Notes: a model not told the origin generated them from the sequence alone. Positions 48,714 through 58,635 are shown, numbered from the stretch's first letter. The stretch: 64,000 nucleotides of DNA from Zopfochytrium polystomum (GCA_025765615.1 JAIVFJ010000059.1:248001-312000); one strand, 5' to 3'. Numbers and translations are program-made.

Positions 48714-50066
48714 TCACTTCGTGTCCACAGCAACCGCGGTGTCCTCACTGGAGTCACTACCATCTCCGCCATCATCGTCTTCACGAGACGTCGCTGGCCC
48801 CTTTTGCGCGTTCAGAGGGGGAGGGGGCATGATTCCGGCTACCTCGTCGGCCAGAAACCGATCACGAATCATTTCGTACCATTCGTCTTGCGTTTTTTTT
48901 TTGGAGAGAATTCCGACAATGATGACTGTCATGTTATCGCAACCGTAGGCGCCGAGATCCGAGTCTGGTGCGAGGCAACGGTCCATAATGCTCTCCGCGA
49001 TCTGCGGAAGAGTCTTGCGGTTCTTCGCTATTTCTGAGCGAACGTAGAAGGCAACCTCTTCATTGCTCATGCAGTCCCAAATACCTAGTGGCGGTATTAG
49101 CGCAGAACGAGGTGTCACCGAATCACGAACCATCACAAGCAAGAACGATGAATTCGTCCTCATCGTCGTTCAATGTCATCTCCTCTATATCTGGGTTCAC
49201 TGTCACAATCTGGTCTTCCGGGGCGAGGGCACTATTTTGCTTAAATTCGAAGTCTCCAACTGCGCGTGACAGTGCAAGGTTTCCTTCACAGAAAAAATCT
49301 CGTTTAAGCTTCATCGAAGCACAGGGCAGCAGTACCGTTTACGCGGCCAAATTCAACAAAGCCTCCCGCTTGTCGAATACGCGCTGATTCGCCTGGCCTT
49401 CCAATTAACAGGGCGGAGCGAGTTTCCGAACTTCGGCCAAGGCTTACCCGCGTTGACAGGTTTGTGATCGAACGAGAGGGGAACAGCCCTTCCCTTCTTC
49501 GACAGTATGGCTCGTGAATCACCAGCGTTGCCGCAAAATATTTTTCCGTCATCGGTAATGAGGACTGTCACGGCAGTGCATCCCGAGGGGTCTCGGATAT
49601 ATTCGGGATCTGGATATCAGAACTTCAGTATTTGAGGAGTGCATGGTAGATACGGTACTTGTTCGTAAGTCCTGGTCAGTTGCAAGAAATCCGTTTTTGA
49701 TTGCAGCTCGATAATTTCTGGCTTTAAACTCGGGGTCTGCCATAATCTTCCGGTGAAGCTCTCGACCGCTGAACTTCGCCACACTGGAGCCACCATGCCC
49801 GTCATAAACGCCAAAGAAAGAGACAACCCTCGAATCGTTTGCATTGAAAAGCTTAGACGAAATATCGGCCTCCTCTTTCAGGAGGTCAAGGATGGTGGTA
49901 TGTGCATCTTCCATTTCTGTCTGACAGGTAAATCGCCGCATGCAGCCCCGAACATGAACTTACGAATGCGCCAACCCTGCATTGAGCTGGAACCGTAGAA
50001 AACCCTTTCATCGCCACCTGTAGTAGTTCCTTTTTCTGTGATTGGTTCGGAGAGAGTTTGGCCCAT
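48714..50066 (-). CDS. PP2C-type protein phosphatase (Ptc2/Ptc3-like)
   Basis: Metal-dependent Ser/Thr phosphatase of 367 aa. Exons 50066-49964, 49916-49659, 49609-49448, 49392-49336, 49283-49131, 49084-48714; all GT-AG and in phase. The N-terminus MGQTLSEP could be myristoylated at Gly2. PP2C motifs run in order: [80 protein letters not shown] and GCDNMTV, so all metal-binding Asp positions are present. An acidic C-terminal tail follows. Family role: dephosphorylation of stress MAPK or checkpoint kinases. Nothing odd seen; the intron-rich structure fits a conserved host gene. Confidence 0.92.
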
Positions 50067-51670
50067 GCTGGCGATTGCAGTTAGCAGATTGCATCGTAAT
50101 GGTAGTTGGAATCAGTTGTTGCGCATGGCTCCGTCGATGGGTCATAGCTCCAATCCAAGGGCGCCGAGTTGACTAAAAAACTGAGCCATCTAAACTTCGA
50201 CACTTCCTTGGATCGTTGCGCCATGCAAGGTAACATCAAACCCGTCTTTTTCCAGCCACGAAAATCAGGGATTCGGAAGGCGCAACAGACGGCCGGAAAA
50301 CCGCCAGCTCTCCAGTATGTGCTTCGGATAGTCGATTATTCCTGCTTCCGCCTACTGCCGATTGAGCTCTGATGACGACTTAACCGAGAAGTTACCCGAT
50401 TCCTGTTCCGCCCAGCCACTCACAGTGCACGAGCCGTTCTGTTCCGCCAATGTCCGATCCCTGCATGCACATCGATACATCTCCCATCCGCTCCACTCCA
50501 CCCACCTTCAGGTCTGACGTTTCTATTGTTTTTTTTTTTTTTTTTTTGATTTATTTAAAAAGCTTGTTCAACGGAGAAAGACCACCCTTCAAAAAGACAA
50601 GCCAGTGGGCGAATTTGCCCACTGAAATTTCCAGCAGGAGCAGAGCCATGAGCCCAAGAGGGGGGCAACGGAAGGCGCAGCAGCAAGGAGTAAGGAGGGG
50701 GCAGAGATGGGGCAGCCGACTCGCTCATTGCTCGATCGGGATATTACCAAATCAGCGGACGCAGGAATGATGATGGAGAAGGACGACCACAGAAGACGAG
50801 GACGGGTTGTCACGATTTGTTTATTCAATTGGGCGAGGCGACATTGTCGGCACAGATACGGAAGTTGCCGCAGTAGTCTTCATAGTTCTTCCTCTTACCC
50901 CTTCCCTCCGCCCAGCGGTGATCTGCTCGAATTGGGCATGCGCATTGGATCGGAGTTGATTTACTGGAGTTTGCCGCTACCTTCGGTCGCTTGCTGCCGA
51001 CAGGAGGCAATTACGGAGCGACCTGTTCAGTCCTTCGCATTTTCACCACATTGTCTACCGCATCCGCGCCGCTGCCGGCTGCCCTCACGGATCGTGCCCG
51101 CTGCGCTGCTGAACGCGTGCAAAAGAGCGGGTTGCGGTTGTTGATGGATTTTTCCTTGAAAATGGTGATTCAAGAGGGATCTGTGCTGGGCGGTCTTCGA
51201 GTAGGCGCTCCCTTCATTTTATTATCTCGCACTAAGTTGCTGACCAATGGTATCTGGCAGATTTGTCCCTTATGTTGCAAACCGATGAGTAGGGTGTAGA
51301 CAGATCTGTTGTGAGGGTGGTCTTATGAAGCGGCCTTGATGTGCGGGAATGACTGCGGGGACACGAAAGTGCCTGTCTCTCACCCATTTGCTGAACTGCT
51401 GGGCTGACGAAAGGGATAGTGTGACTGCAGGGAGTGCCTCTCGACTTCCACCCTATTGGGAGGAGGTCTGTCTCCATCATGAGCGAACACCCAGAGCAAT
51501 TGGTGGGCACTGAAGTCTGCCTACGGTGGAGACGGGCGCATGACAACTGTTGGAACCATTCCGGTCTGCTTTGGCAAAATAACTTTGCCGACTGTAGTAG
51601 ACAGAGTCAAAGACAGGCAGCAAAGGACAAAATCCAAACGAAGCAGTCATATTGAGGGGTTTCCCAATGT
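50067..51670. other. intergenic; unresolved frames at 50707-51299
   Basis: Upstream region of the PP2C gene. A T18 run lies near 50530. Two overlapping plus frames (50707-51144 and 50991-51299) include protein-like pieces (SGDLLELGMRIGSELIYW, ALTDRARCAAERVQKSG) that could be exons of a small helical protein, but no ATG, domain or convincing intron pair was found. 51300-51670 looks like decayed repeat sequence. Confidence 0.3.
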
Positions 51671-51820
51671 AGTGGAGATGCCTGATGACCCTGTAAGTCC
51701 GTAGCGCATGGGTTGGGTTTGTTGAGGTGATACGTGGACATAGTCTATTACGGTTCACTGTTGATGGCTCTTTCTCTTCCTGCCAGCCCCTCTGGGGCTG
51801 GAACAATAAAAAAAAAAAAT
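51671..51820 (+). mobile_element. short poly(A)-tailed retroposon (right flank)
   Basis: Starts GTGGAGATGCCTGATGACC, ends CTGGAACAAT followed by a 12-A run. Second independent locus of this family in the window. A similar start is not seen upstream, so the 5' end may be truncated. Confidence 0.6.
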
Positions 51821-51964
51821 GTCACAGAAGTTTCCCAAAACAACTAATTATTCTAGTCCCTCGTTACTATTCGTCTTGTCCTTTCTAATTCAAATAGGTT
51901 TCTCTTCGTTATTACATCATACTGAGCGCAGATCCACGTGATAGGAAATGGGATTGCATTACAG

Positions 51965-52855
51965 CAGCATTTATCATTGCATTTTTCGATATGCCCAACC
52001 ATCAGGCAAAGTTGACTGCATTCTGATTTGCAGTTCCCTGCGCAAGGATCATGTTGGTTCGCAGCTCAAGCATCCTGACATGCTCCATAGGTTTGAAAAC
52101 TTGCCAGTAACCTTCCTCATCATGGTCTTTGTGGCGTTGGGCACAATAGGTGCAGTCTGCTGAAAGTCACCCCAAGAAGCATGACTTTTTCCTCCAAACA
52201 GGGTTTCAGTCATCTAAGTATCCAAGGGCCTGAAAACATCTCGCAGGACACTGTCAATGACATCCGGAGCCAAGGAGTTGAGCATGGATATCTCATCCAA
52301 TGCAATGAGGTCAGCCAAGTACAGCTCCAGTGCACAGTCAGTGGTCATTTTGATACCAGACTGAGAGTCAGCATCAAGCTCTATGGGAATGGCAAATCGA
52401 GAGTGGGCAGTTGTTCTGCCAGCCAGGCAAAGCACAGCTAATCCTGAAGAAGTTACAGCAGCTTGGGCAATCTGGCCATGACCAAAGCGGCCTTGACTGC
52501 TGTGGACTTTTGCCAAAACGGCATTGTAGACAAAGGTCTTGCCACATCCTCCCACTCTCTGAAGATAAAAGACTTGACCTTCTGGGGGAGGCACCACTCC
52601 AGGCTGTCCACATTGCTCAACAGCATCCACAACAGCCCTGTAAGCAAAGGCCTGCTCCTGGTTGAAGCTCCTTTCAGCATTTGCCACAATGGCCTCCAGC
52701 TGCTGTTGGTTGTAGTCAGAGTTTAGCCTTTGAAAAATCAGCTGGAGCCAGCCTTCAAGCGCCAGCACAGGCTCAGGCTCTAACTCTTCCAGCTGTGGTA
52801 GGGTGGGGAAGTTGCACATCAAGGTTGAGAAACTCTGCAGGGATGTGTCCAGCAG
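51965..52855 (-). mobile_element. Helitron-type Pif1 helicase relic
   Basis: Minus-strand translation follows the Pif1/Helitron helicase order: FNQEQAFAYRAVVDAV, Walker A GGCGKTFVYNAVL, AGRTTAHSRFAIPI, Walker B ALDEISML, then in another frame WGDFQQTAPIVPNA and LELRTNM. A stop near 52214 and a frame change show decay. No replication-initiator (Rep) domain or Helitron ends found. A solo LTR at 52856-53163 interrupts it on the upstream side. Confidence 0.8.
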
Positions 52856-53163
52856 TGTCAGGAACAGGGCAGGACAGGACAAGGCAGACAAGGAACTGAG
52901 AGGAGTGATGATTGTATTGGAAACAATAATTCACTTGAGGGATGGGACAGGTCCCCCATCCCCCTTTTATACCTCTTGAGAGTGTTCCTTGTCAAGACTC
53001 AAAGAAAGTTCCAGAAAGAGCAATTAGTAATACAATGATAACAATGATACCAATGACAACAAGACAAGTCAGGAAAGCAAAGAAGGTTCCAGAAGGTTCC
53101 ACAAGGTTCCATGAAGGAATGTTCTAGAAGGTTCCAGAGGTTTCCAGAGGGTGATTCATAACA
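52856..53163 (-). mobile_element. solo chromovirus LTR, 308 bp
   Basis: Reverse-oriented relative of the 397-bp LTRs at 53340 and 56212 (TGTTATGAATCACCC start, CTGACA end on its strand), flanked by the duplication AGCAG (52851-52855 and 53164-53168). It is about 89 bp shorter, mainly from fewer heat-shock-element modules. Keeps a TTTTATA (TATA on minus) near 52972. Confidence 0.88.
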
Positions 53164-53285
53164 AGCAGCTTCAACGCAGTGCACTACATGTGGTCTGTAG
53201 GGGCAAGATCCAGATTCCCATGCTCCAGCTGAGCTAGGCTCAAAGCCGGTCAGCGACCATCTCATGCGTGAAAAACATTGTAGAG

Positions 53286-53339
53286 TGTTGAGATTTGACC
53301 CACAGGGTACACTACGCCCGTAATTGATGATCCCTTTGA
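53286..53339 (+). mobile_element. copia LTR, left part, split by the chromovirus
   Basis: TGTTGAGATTTGACCCACAG... runs to TTTGA and continues after the inserted element at 56609 with TTTGAGTACTCC. TTTGA is the target duplication. Confidence 0.88.
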
Positions 53340-53736
53340 TGTTATGAATCACCCTCTGGAAACCTCTGGAACCTTCCAGAACATTCCTTCATGGAACCTT
53401 CTGGAACCTCTGGAACATTCTAGAACATTCCTTCATGGAACCTTCTGGAACCTTCTGGAACCTTCTAGAACATTCCTTCATGGAACCTTGTGGAACCTTC
53501 TGGAACCTTCTTTGCTTTCCTGACTTGTCTTGTTGTCATTGGTATCATTGGTATCATTGTATTACTAATTGCTCTTTCTGGAACTTTCTTTGAGTCTTGA
53601 CAAGGAAGACTCTCAAAAGGTATAAAAGGGGGATGGGGGACCTGTCCCATCCCTCAAGTGAATTATTGTTTCCAATACAATCATCACTCCTCTCAGTTCC
53701 TTGTCTGCCTTGCCCTGTCCTGCCCTGTTCCTGACA
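53340..53736 (+). mobile_element. chromovirus 5' LTR (397 bp)
   Basis: TG...CA ends. U3 has a dense array of nGAAnnTTCn heat-shock modules (about 53364-53512), a TATAAAAG box at 53621-53628 and a predicted start near 53656. By eye identical to the 3' LTR at 56212-56608. Confidence 0.95.
53364..53512 (+). promoter_or_regulatory. heat-shock element (HSF) array in LTR U3
   Basis: About a dozen GAA..TTC inverted modules in 5-bp phase, e.g. GGAACCTTCTGGAACCTTCT and AGAACATTCC, matching the trimeric HSF site nGAAnnTTCnnGAAn many times over. The array repeats at 56236-56384 in the 3' LTR and, contracted, at 53070-53150 in the solo LTR. Confidence 0.85.
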
Positions 53737-53738
53737 TC

Positions 53739-53749
53739 ATAATTCACTT
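53739..53749 (+). other. candidate self-priming primer-binding site
   Basis: ATAATTCACTT lies two bases after the 5' LTR and is the exact complement of AAGTGAATTAT at 53656-53666, about 35 bp after the TATA box. This matches Tf1/sushi-type self-priming, where the mRNA 5' end folds back onto the PBS. No tRNA 3'-end complement (TGG...) is seen. Confidence 0.72.
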
Positions 53750-53776
53750 CACCCTCTCCTACTACTCTCTGCCATC

Positions 53777-54700
53777 ATGTCTGACCCAAACAACACCTTC
53801 CCTGATGCAACTGCCTTCCAAGCCTTGATGGACCAATTACAAGCCCTTTCAAGACAGACACACCAACTTCAAGAACAAGTCCTTCACCAGCAGCACCAGC
53901 TTCAACAACAACTTCACCAACAAGAACATCAAGCTCTTCCCCTGCCCCAAGCCAACCAAGCAAGAGAGCCCAAGGTTCCCAGCCCTGACAAGTTCACTGG
54001 GCTGGCCAAAGACCTTAGGAACTTTATGGCCACTGTGGAGAATGTCATCCTTCTCCAACCTTCAAGATTTCCCAGTGAGCAAGTCAAGGTTCTTTTCACA
54101 AGCACCCTCCTGTCTGGTCAAGCTCAATCATGGTACAGATCTCTCCCAAGCACACCCACCACCCTGCAAGAGCTCTGGGAGGGGCTGGAAGCTACCTTTG
54201 GTGACCCCTACGCATCTTGGACAGCAAGATCCAAGCTCAAGCATATCAAGCAAGGAAAGCAATCTTGTGTGGCCTACACCAACCAATTCAAGCAACTAGC
54301 CAGAGACTCTGGATACAATGATGCAGCTCTGATGGAGCTGTACCATGATGGTCTCCATGAGTCTATCCAAGACATGCTCTCCCAGTCTCTGCACATCCCT
54401 GAGACCTTGGAAGAGTACATTCTCCTTGCCATCAAGATTGACAACAGACTCTACTCCAAGAGGCTGAAGCAAAGACAAGTAGGAACTACATCAAGACCTA
54501 CCCCAGTCCCTCAAGCTCTTACAGTTCCTGAACCCATGCAAGTGGATGCAGTTGAGACACTTCCTAAGGGTCCTCTGAGCCAAGAGGAGAAAACAAGGAG
54601 GGCCCAGCAGGGACTGTGTTTTTACTGTGGCTCCAAGGAGCATGCTGTCAAGGACTGCCCAAGGAAGAAGCACCCAAACTCCCAGGTCCAGGCTCACTGA
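53777..54700 (+). CDS. chromovirus Gag
   Basis: A 307-aa frame from ATG 53777. A Gln/His-rich coiled N-terminus (QTHQLQEQVLHQQHQ) leads into a Ty3-type capsid region (KFTGLAKDLRNFMATVENV, GQAQSWYRSL, AYTNQFKQLARDSGY) and ends with a CCHC knuckle (CFYCGSKEHAVKDC). Packages element RNA in cytoplasmic particles. The slippery heptamer CCCAAAC at 54673-54679 precedes its stop and would shift ribosomes into the pol frame. Confidence 0.9.
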   Translation: MSDPNNTFPDATAFQALMDQLQALSRQTHQLQEQVLHQQHQLQQQLHQQEHQALPLPQANQAREPKVPSPDKFTGLAKDLRNFMATVENVILLQPSRFPSEQVKVLFTSTLLSGQAQSWYRSLPSTPTTLQELWEGLEATFGDPYASWTARSKLKHIKQGKQSCVAYTNQFKQLARDSGYNDAALMELYHDGLHESIQDMLSQSLHIPETLEEYILLAIKIDNRLYSKRLKQRQVGTTSRPTPVPQALTVPEPMQVDAVETLPKGPLSQEEKTRRAQQGLCFYCGSKEHAVKDCPRKKHPNSQVQAH

Positions 54701-56211
54701 GGGGCAATTCCCTGGACCCTCCTCCAAGCTGCCCCTGTTTCATCACCACCACCAGCACCACAAACACCTCAGATTCCAAGCCCCACCAACTCACCATGGA
54801 TGTCAAGATTCAACTCTCACCCAAGTCAACCATCACAACCAAGGCCCTTATCGACTCTGGATCATCCTGCAACATCATTGATGCCACCCTTGCCAAGTCT
54901 TGTGCCATTCCCACCATCAAGAAATCCACACCCCTCAAGGTCCACTTTGCCAATCATGCTCTGTTCAAGGAAATCAGCCATGAAACCAAGCTAAACCTCC
55001 ACATCCAAGACTTTCCACCATCCATGGTCAACCTGGAAGTATTGGATCTTGGCTCACCCACATTCTCTGTCATCCTGGGATTACCATGGCTGCAAGCCCA
55101 GAACCCTGCCATTGATTGGGTCACTGGTCAAGTCCAACCTCCACCAATTGGAACAGTCACCCAAAACTCAAGTCAAGCCTCCAAGTCTCATGCTCTCAAG
55201 TCCCTGATTCAAGGCTCTCAGCCTAGTATCCAAGGTCAACCACAAATGACAGCTCCAGTATCAGCCTGCAGCTCACAGATCCCAGCCAAGATTCAAGTTT
55301 CACAGTTCACAGTTCATAGTCAAGATTCCAGCACAGCTCATAGAGCTCACAGTCATGGCCAAGTCTGTAGTTCACAGAACCCACAGTCAAAGCTTCAAGT
55401 ACCACAGTTCACAGTCCAAATTCAAGATTCAAGCTCCACAGCTCACAGTCTTTGCCAAGAACAGAACCCTCAGTCAAAGATTCAAGAATCACAGTTCCCA
55501 GTCAACAATTCAAGCCCCACTGCTGATGAGCACAGAAGGACAGACCTTGCACCTGAAGGGGGAGATGGTTTCACCCCACCACCCAAGACACACCTTTCAC
55601 TGCTTCCTGACAGTGTGTGGGCCCATGCTATTTCCAAGGACCCCAAGCCTCACAAGATTCAAATCAGCCAAGAAGAGGAAAAACTTGAGATACTCAAGAC
55701 AAGGCATGATGCAGCAACAGCTGGACACCCAGGAGAGCACAAGACATATGAGCTTGTTTCCAGAGACTTTTACTGGCCAGGCATGAGGAAGAACTTGCAG
55801 TCCAAAAGACCAAGTCCCAAGCTAGACAACCTCAAGTTGAGACCTTTCAAGATCTTGGAGCAAATCAATCCAGTCACCTTCAAGCTGGATCTCCCTGCAT
55901 CCATGAAGATCCACCCAGTTTTCCATGTCAGCCTTTTAGAGAAGTTTGTGGCCAATTCCATTCCAGGCAGAGTTGTTCCTCCTCCTCCTCCAGTTGAGGT
56001 AGAAGGTGAAGAGGAATTTGAGGTTGAACAAATCTTGGATGCCAAGTGGTTTGGAAGGACACTCAAGTTCCTTGTTAAGTGGAAAGGTTACTCAGATGCT
56101 GACAACACCTGGGAGCCTGAGTCAAACCTCACTCACTGCCAAGACCTTCTGCTCGAGTTCAAGACCAGGTACCCCACCAAGTTGCAGAAGAGGCCTAAAA
56201 GGGGGAGATGA
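54616..56211 (+). CDS. deleted chromovirus pol: protease, IN pieces, chromodomain
   Basis: An open 531-codon frame, -1 relative to Gag. It starts with a retropepsin region (KALIDSGSSCNIID, FSVILGLPWL), then a Gln/Ser-rich stretch, the integrase zinc-binding piece (ILKTRHDAATAGHPGEHKT, FYWPGMRKNLQ), and jumps to the integrase C-terminus (LKLRPFKILEQINPVTFKL, IHPVFHVSLLEKF) and a canonical chromodomain (FLVKWKGYSDADNTWEPESN). Reverse transcriptase, RNase H and the integrase catalytic core are absent, yet the frame stays open. The element is therefore non-autonomous and would need enzymes in trans. The chromodomain would steer insertion to modified histones. Terminates at a purine tract (AAAAGGGGGAGATGA) abutting the 3' LTR. 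Confidence 0.88.
   Translation: MFLLWLQGACCQGLPKEEAPKLPGPGSLRGNSLDPPPSCPCFITTTSTTNTSDSKPHQLTMDVKIQLSPKSTITTKALIDSGSSCNIIDATLAKSCAIPTIKKSTPLKVHFANHALFKEISHETKLNLHIQDFPPSMVNLEVLDLGSPTFSVILGLPWLQAQNPAIDWVTGQVQPPPIGTVTQNSSQASKSHALKSLIQGSQPSIQGQPQMTAPVSACSSQIPAKIQVSQFTVHSQDSSTAHRAHSHGQVCSSQNPQSKLQVPQFTVQIQDSSSTAHSLCQEQNPQSKIQESQFPVNNSSPTADEHRRTDLAPEGGDGFTPPPKTHLSLLPDSVWAHAISKDPKPHKIQISQEEEKLEILKTRHDAATAGHPGEHKTYELVSRDFYWPGMRKNLQSKRPSPKLDNLKLRPFKILEQINPVTFKLDLPASMKIHPVFHVSLLEKFVANSIPGRVVPPPPPVEVEGEEEFEVEQILDAKWFGRTLKFLVKWKGYSDADNTWEPESNLTHCQDLLLEFKTRYPTKLQKRPKRGR
54673..54679 (+). other. -1 ribosomal frameshift heptamer CCCAAAC
   Basis: Matches X_XXY_YYZ, in the correct zero-frame phase (CCA starts at 54674). 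The -1 frame is open from here to 56211 and the gag stop is 19 bp downstream. No pseudoknot was evaluated. Confidence 0.65.
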
Positions 56212-56608
56212 TGTTATGAATCACCCTCTGGAAACCTCTGGAACCTTCCAGAACATTCCTTCATGGAACCTTCTGGAACCTCTGGAACATTCTAGAACAT
56301 TCCTTCATGGAACCTTCTGGAACCTTCTGGAACCTTCTAGAACATTCCTTCATGGAACCTTGTGGAACCTTCTGGAACCTTCTTTGCTTTCCTGACTTGT
56401 CTTGTTGTCATTGGTATCATTGGTATCATTGTATTACTAATTGCTCTTTCTGGAACTTTCTTTGAGTCTTGACAAGGAAGACTCTCAAAAGGTATAAAAG
56501 GGGGATGGGGGACCTGTCCCATCCCTCAAGTGAATTATTGTTTCCAATACAATCATCACTCCTCTCAGTTCCTTGTCTGCCTTGCCCTGTCCTGCCCTGT
56601 TCCTGACA
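56212..56608 (+). mobile_element. chromovirus 3' LTR (397 bp)
   Basis: Same length as the 5' LTR and identical by eye; followed by the TTTGA target duplication (56609-56613). Indicates a recent insertion. Confidence 0.95.
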
Positions 56609-56870
56609 TTTGAGTACTCCACCCAATCACATTGGATGGGGTGTTTGAAGGGCTCAGTAGATTCAATACTTGAATGGGTCGCTCCGAAGGGCTCATCTGT
56701 TTTCAATAAAAAGAGATAGGCAAAGGCGGCTGTTGCTCTAGCTTTGTTCATCCTACCGGTAGGAACAATGCAAGTAGAACATGCACAAAAACGCTCAAAC
56801 TACGCACTCTGCACATTTAACACAGCACAGCAAGCATGCAGAAGCAGTGTACCACTGCCCCATGCTCCGT
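56609..56870 (+). mobile_element. copia LTR, right part, after chromovirus insertion
   Basis: Continues the LTR started at 53286 (GAGTACTCCACCCAATC..., AATAAA, ...GTACCACTGCCCCA) and runs into the repeat sequence and minisatellite also found in the arms (to 57330). Confidence 0.85.
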
Positions 56871-57184
56871 AATTCCGCTCTCTGCATCAGAATTCCGCTT
56901 CCTGATCTGGAATTCCGCTCTCTGATCTGGAATTCCAGCTTTCCTGCTGTGCTGTGCAATCTGAGCAATGCAACAGGCATTTAGGAATCAGGGATTGCAC
57001 CAATCACTGCATTTATAAAAGTGAGATAAAAACTGAGCTCACCAGAGATTGCACCAATCATTGGATTTCTAAAAACAAGGAAAAAAGCGGCTTGTTTCCC
57101 AAACAAGCTTCCTGATTTGGAAACAACCAAACCAATTTACAAGCAACTGTTTCTCAAACAGGCTGTAATTTGGTTCTTGGTGGT

Positions 57185-57330
57185 AATCAGCCCAGACAAA
57201 GTACTCAGCCCAAGGTGGTACTCAGCCCTGGCTGGTACTTAGCCCTGGGTGGTGCACAGCCCTGGCTGGTACTCAGCCTTGGGTGATGCTCAGCCCAGGC
57301 TGGTACTCAGCCCTGGGTGATGCCGGCCTT
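57185..57330 (+). repeat. CAGCCC-type minisatellite (right flank copy)
   Basis: Same unit as in the arms but with a different unit count and order, and the same left neighbour (GTAATTTGGTTCTTGGTGG), outside the palindrome. Confidence 0.85.
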
Positions 57331-57522
57331 GTGTCCTGTGGTGGACGGCTCAACCCTCTCGAGCAAGGGCTGCCTACTCTGCTCAGACTGAACAGACAGC
57401 CGACCAAAGACAGAACAAGAACAATCCCACTCGCCTGTGATGAGAGTGCCTTGCGAAGCCTTGCTGTGTAAGACACAAGTTTCACCAGTGGCAGGAAAAT
57501 CAGTTCACAATGCGAACTCAAC

Positions 57523-57557
57523 CTGCTTTGGCAGCGACAAGGTCGCTGCCAAAGCAG
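57523..57557. other. perfect 16-bp stem, 3-nt loop hairpin
   Basis: CTGCTTTGGCAGCGAC, loop AAG, GTCGCTGCCAAAGCAG. No adjacent gene explains it. Could be a repeat terminus or an RNA hairpin. Confidence 0.7.
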
Positions 57558-57859
57558 CCAAATAATCCAGAAATTGTAGAAAGAGCAGCTTTGGTGCCTT
57601 CGTCACCTCCGCCCACAAGCAAAAAAATTTGAACAATTGCAACAACGCCCCACAACCTTAAGCGCATTTTCCGCTGATACCGTCTTGTTCCTCCTGCTAA
57701 CCAATCACTTCCGCCTAACAGATGATAAGCACTTAAAACGGTGGGTAGAGACTTTGTGAGGTAATCGGCTGGTTGCTTTTCACCAGAAATCCACTCCGAC
57801 CAAATAACTTGTCAACAACTTGTTTGTTTGCAAATATAGTGATACGTAACTGGAATATG

Positions 57860-58090
57860 TTTTGACATATTAATATTGCGGTTGTTCTCGCTCAAAGTAA
57901 TAAACACCCTGGTTGTCAGAATAGATTGGAATAGGAGTTGGTGACAGGAACTGAAGTCCTGTACGCTGTTGCAAGATTTCCACTAGTTCGTGTCCCAGAT
58001 TGGAAACTTCATTGTGCTCTGCTTGCTGAGATGAGAGCATGACAGTCGGACTTCGAGTAGATGACCAGCTGATAAAACTGTCCAGCGGCG
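57860..58090 (-). mobile_element. copia RNase H relic
   Basis: Minus strand reads SFISWSSTRSPTVMLSS, then QQAEHNEVSNLGHELVEIL and IPIYSDNQGVYYF, the copia RNase H pattern (S.EAEY, DNQ). Short and isolated. Confidence 0.72.
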
Positions 58091-58635
58091 GCAGAAGCAG
58101 GAGGACGATCCTGGCTTCATGGTCGACGCAAGGAGGACTTGGCAGGCGCTTAGGGGGGCCATCGACTCCACAGGTCCGTACCATGGGCCGTGGCCGTTCC
58201 CCCTGCACTGCTCCGCCGATCGCGCCACTGCTCCGAGGGATCTCAGCGCGGCTCGCTACAGCAGCGACGGCGACCGTCCCGGCGAAGACGGCGGGTTGTT
58301 GCTTTTATCCTTGTGGGTGGAGCAGTGGAGAGGAGAGCGAGAGGACTTCCCAACAACCTACATATCCTAATTTTTCGAATTCTCAGCGAAGCCAAATAAT
58401 ATTTTAAAACGAAGGGACCTGGTCGTTGAGTGTTGCGGAAGGAAGCGCCGAGCAGACAAAACACCACACACCCTTGTCCGACGCACCGCACCAGCTCCGT
58501 CTGCCCATCATCCCCTCTCGAACACTCCCTCTCCCATTCCTACTGTCCCTAATTGATTGGGCCTAATTGATTGGGCCTACCCTTCTGTTTCCCACGGTGT
58601 AGCCGATTACGATCTCCCGATAAAACCTCCATACT
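58091..58635. other. intergenic upstream of the Luc7-like gene
   Basis: The GC-rich 58080-58340 stretch gives overlapping frames on both strands without domains. TTGATTGGGCCTAA is duplicated at about 58552-58577, close to the likely promoter. Nothing else seen. Confidence 0.4.

Noticed and set aside
50450..51299. Possible small gene upstream of PP2C
   Set aside because: Protein-like pieces occur in two frames, but no start, splice pair or family could be supported; kept only as an unresolved region.
52999..53352. 117-codon frame with repeated Trp-Asn/Leu pattern
   Set aside because: Translation of the heat-shock-element array in the solo LTR.
58039..58407. Overlapping frames of 122, 83 and 69 codons upstream of the Luc7-like gene
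   Set aside because: High-GC stretch open in several frames on both strands; no domain and no start context.
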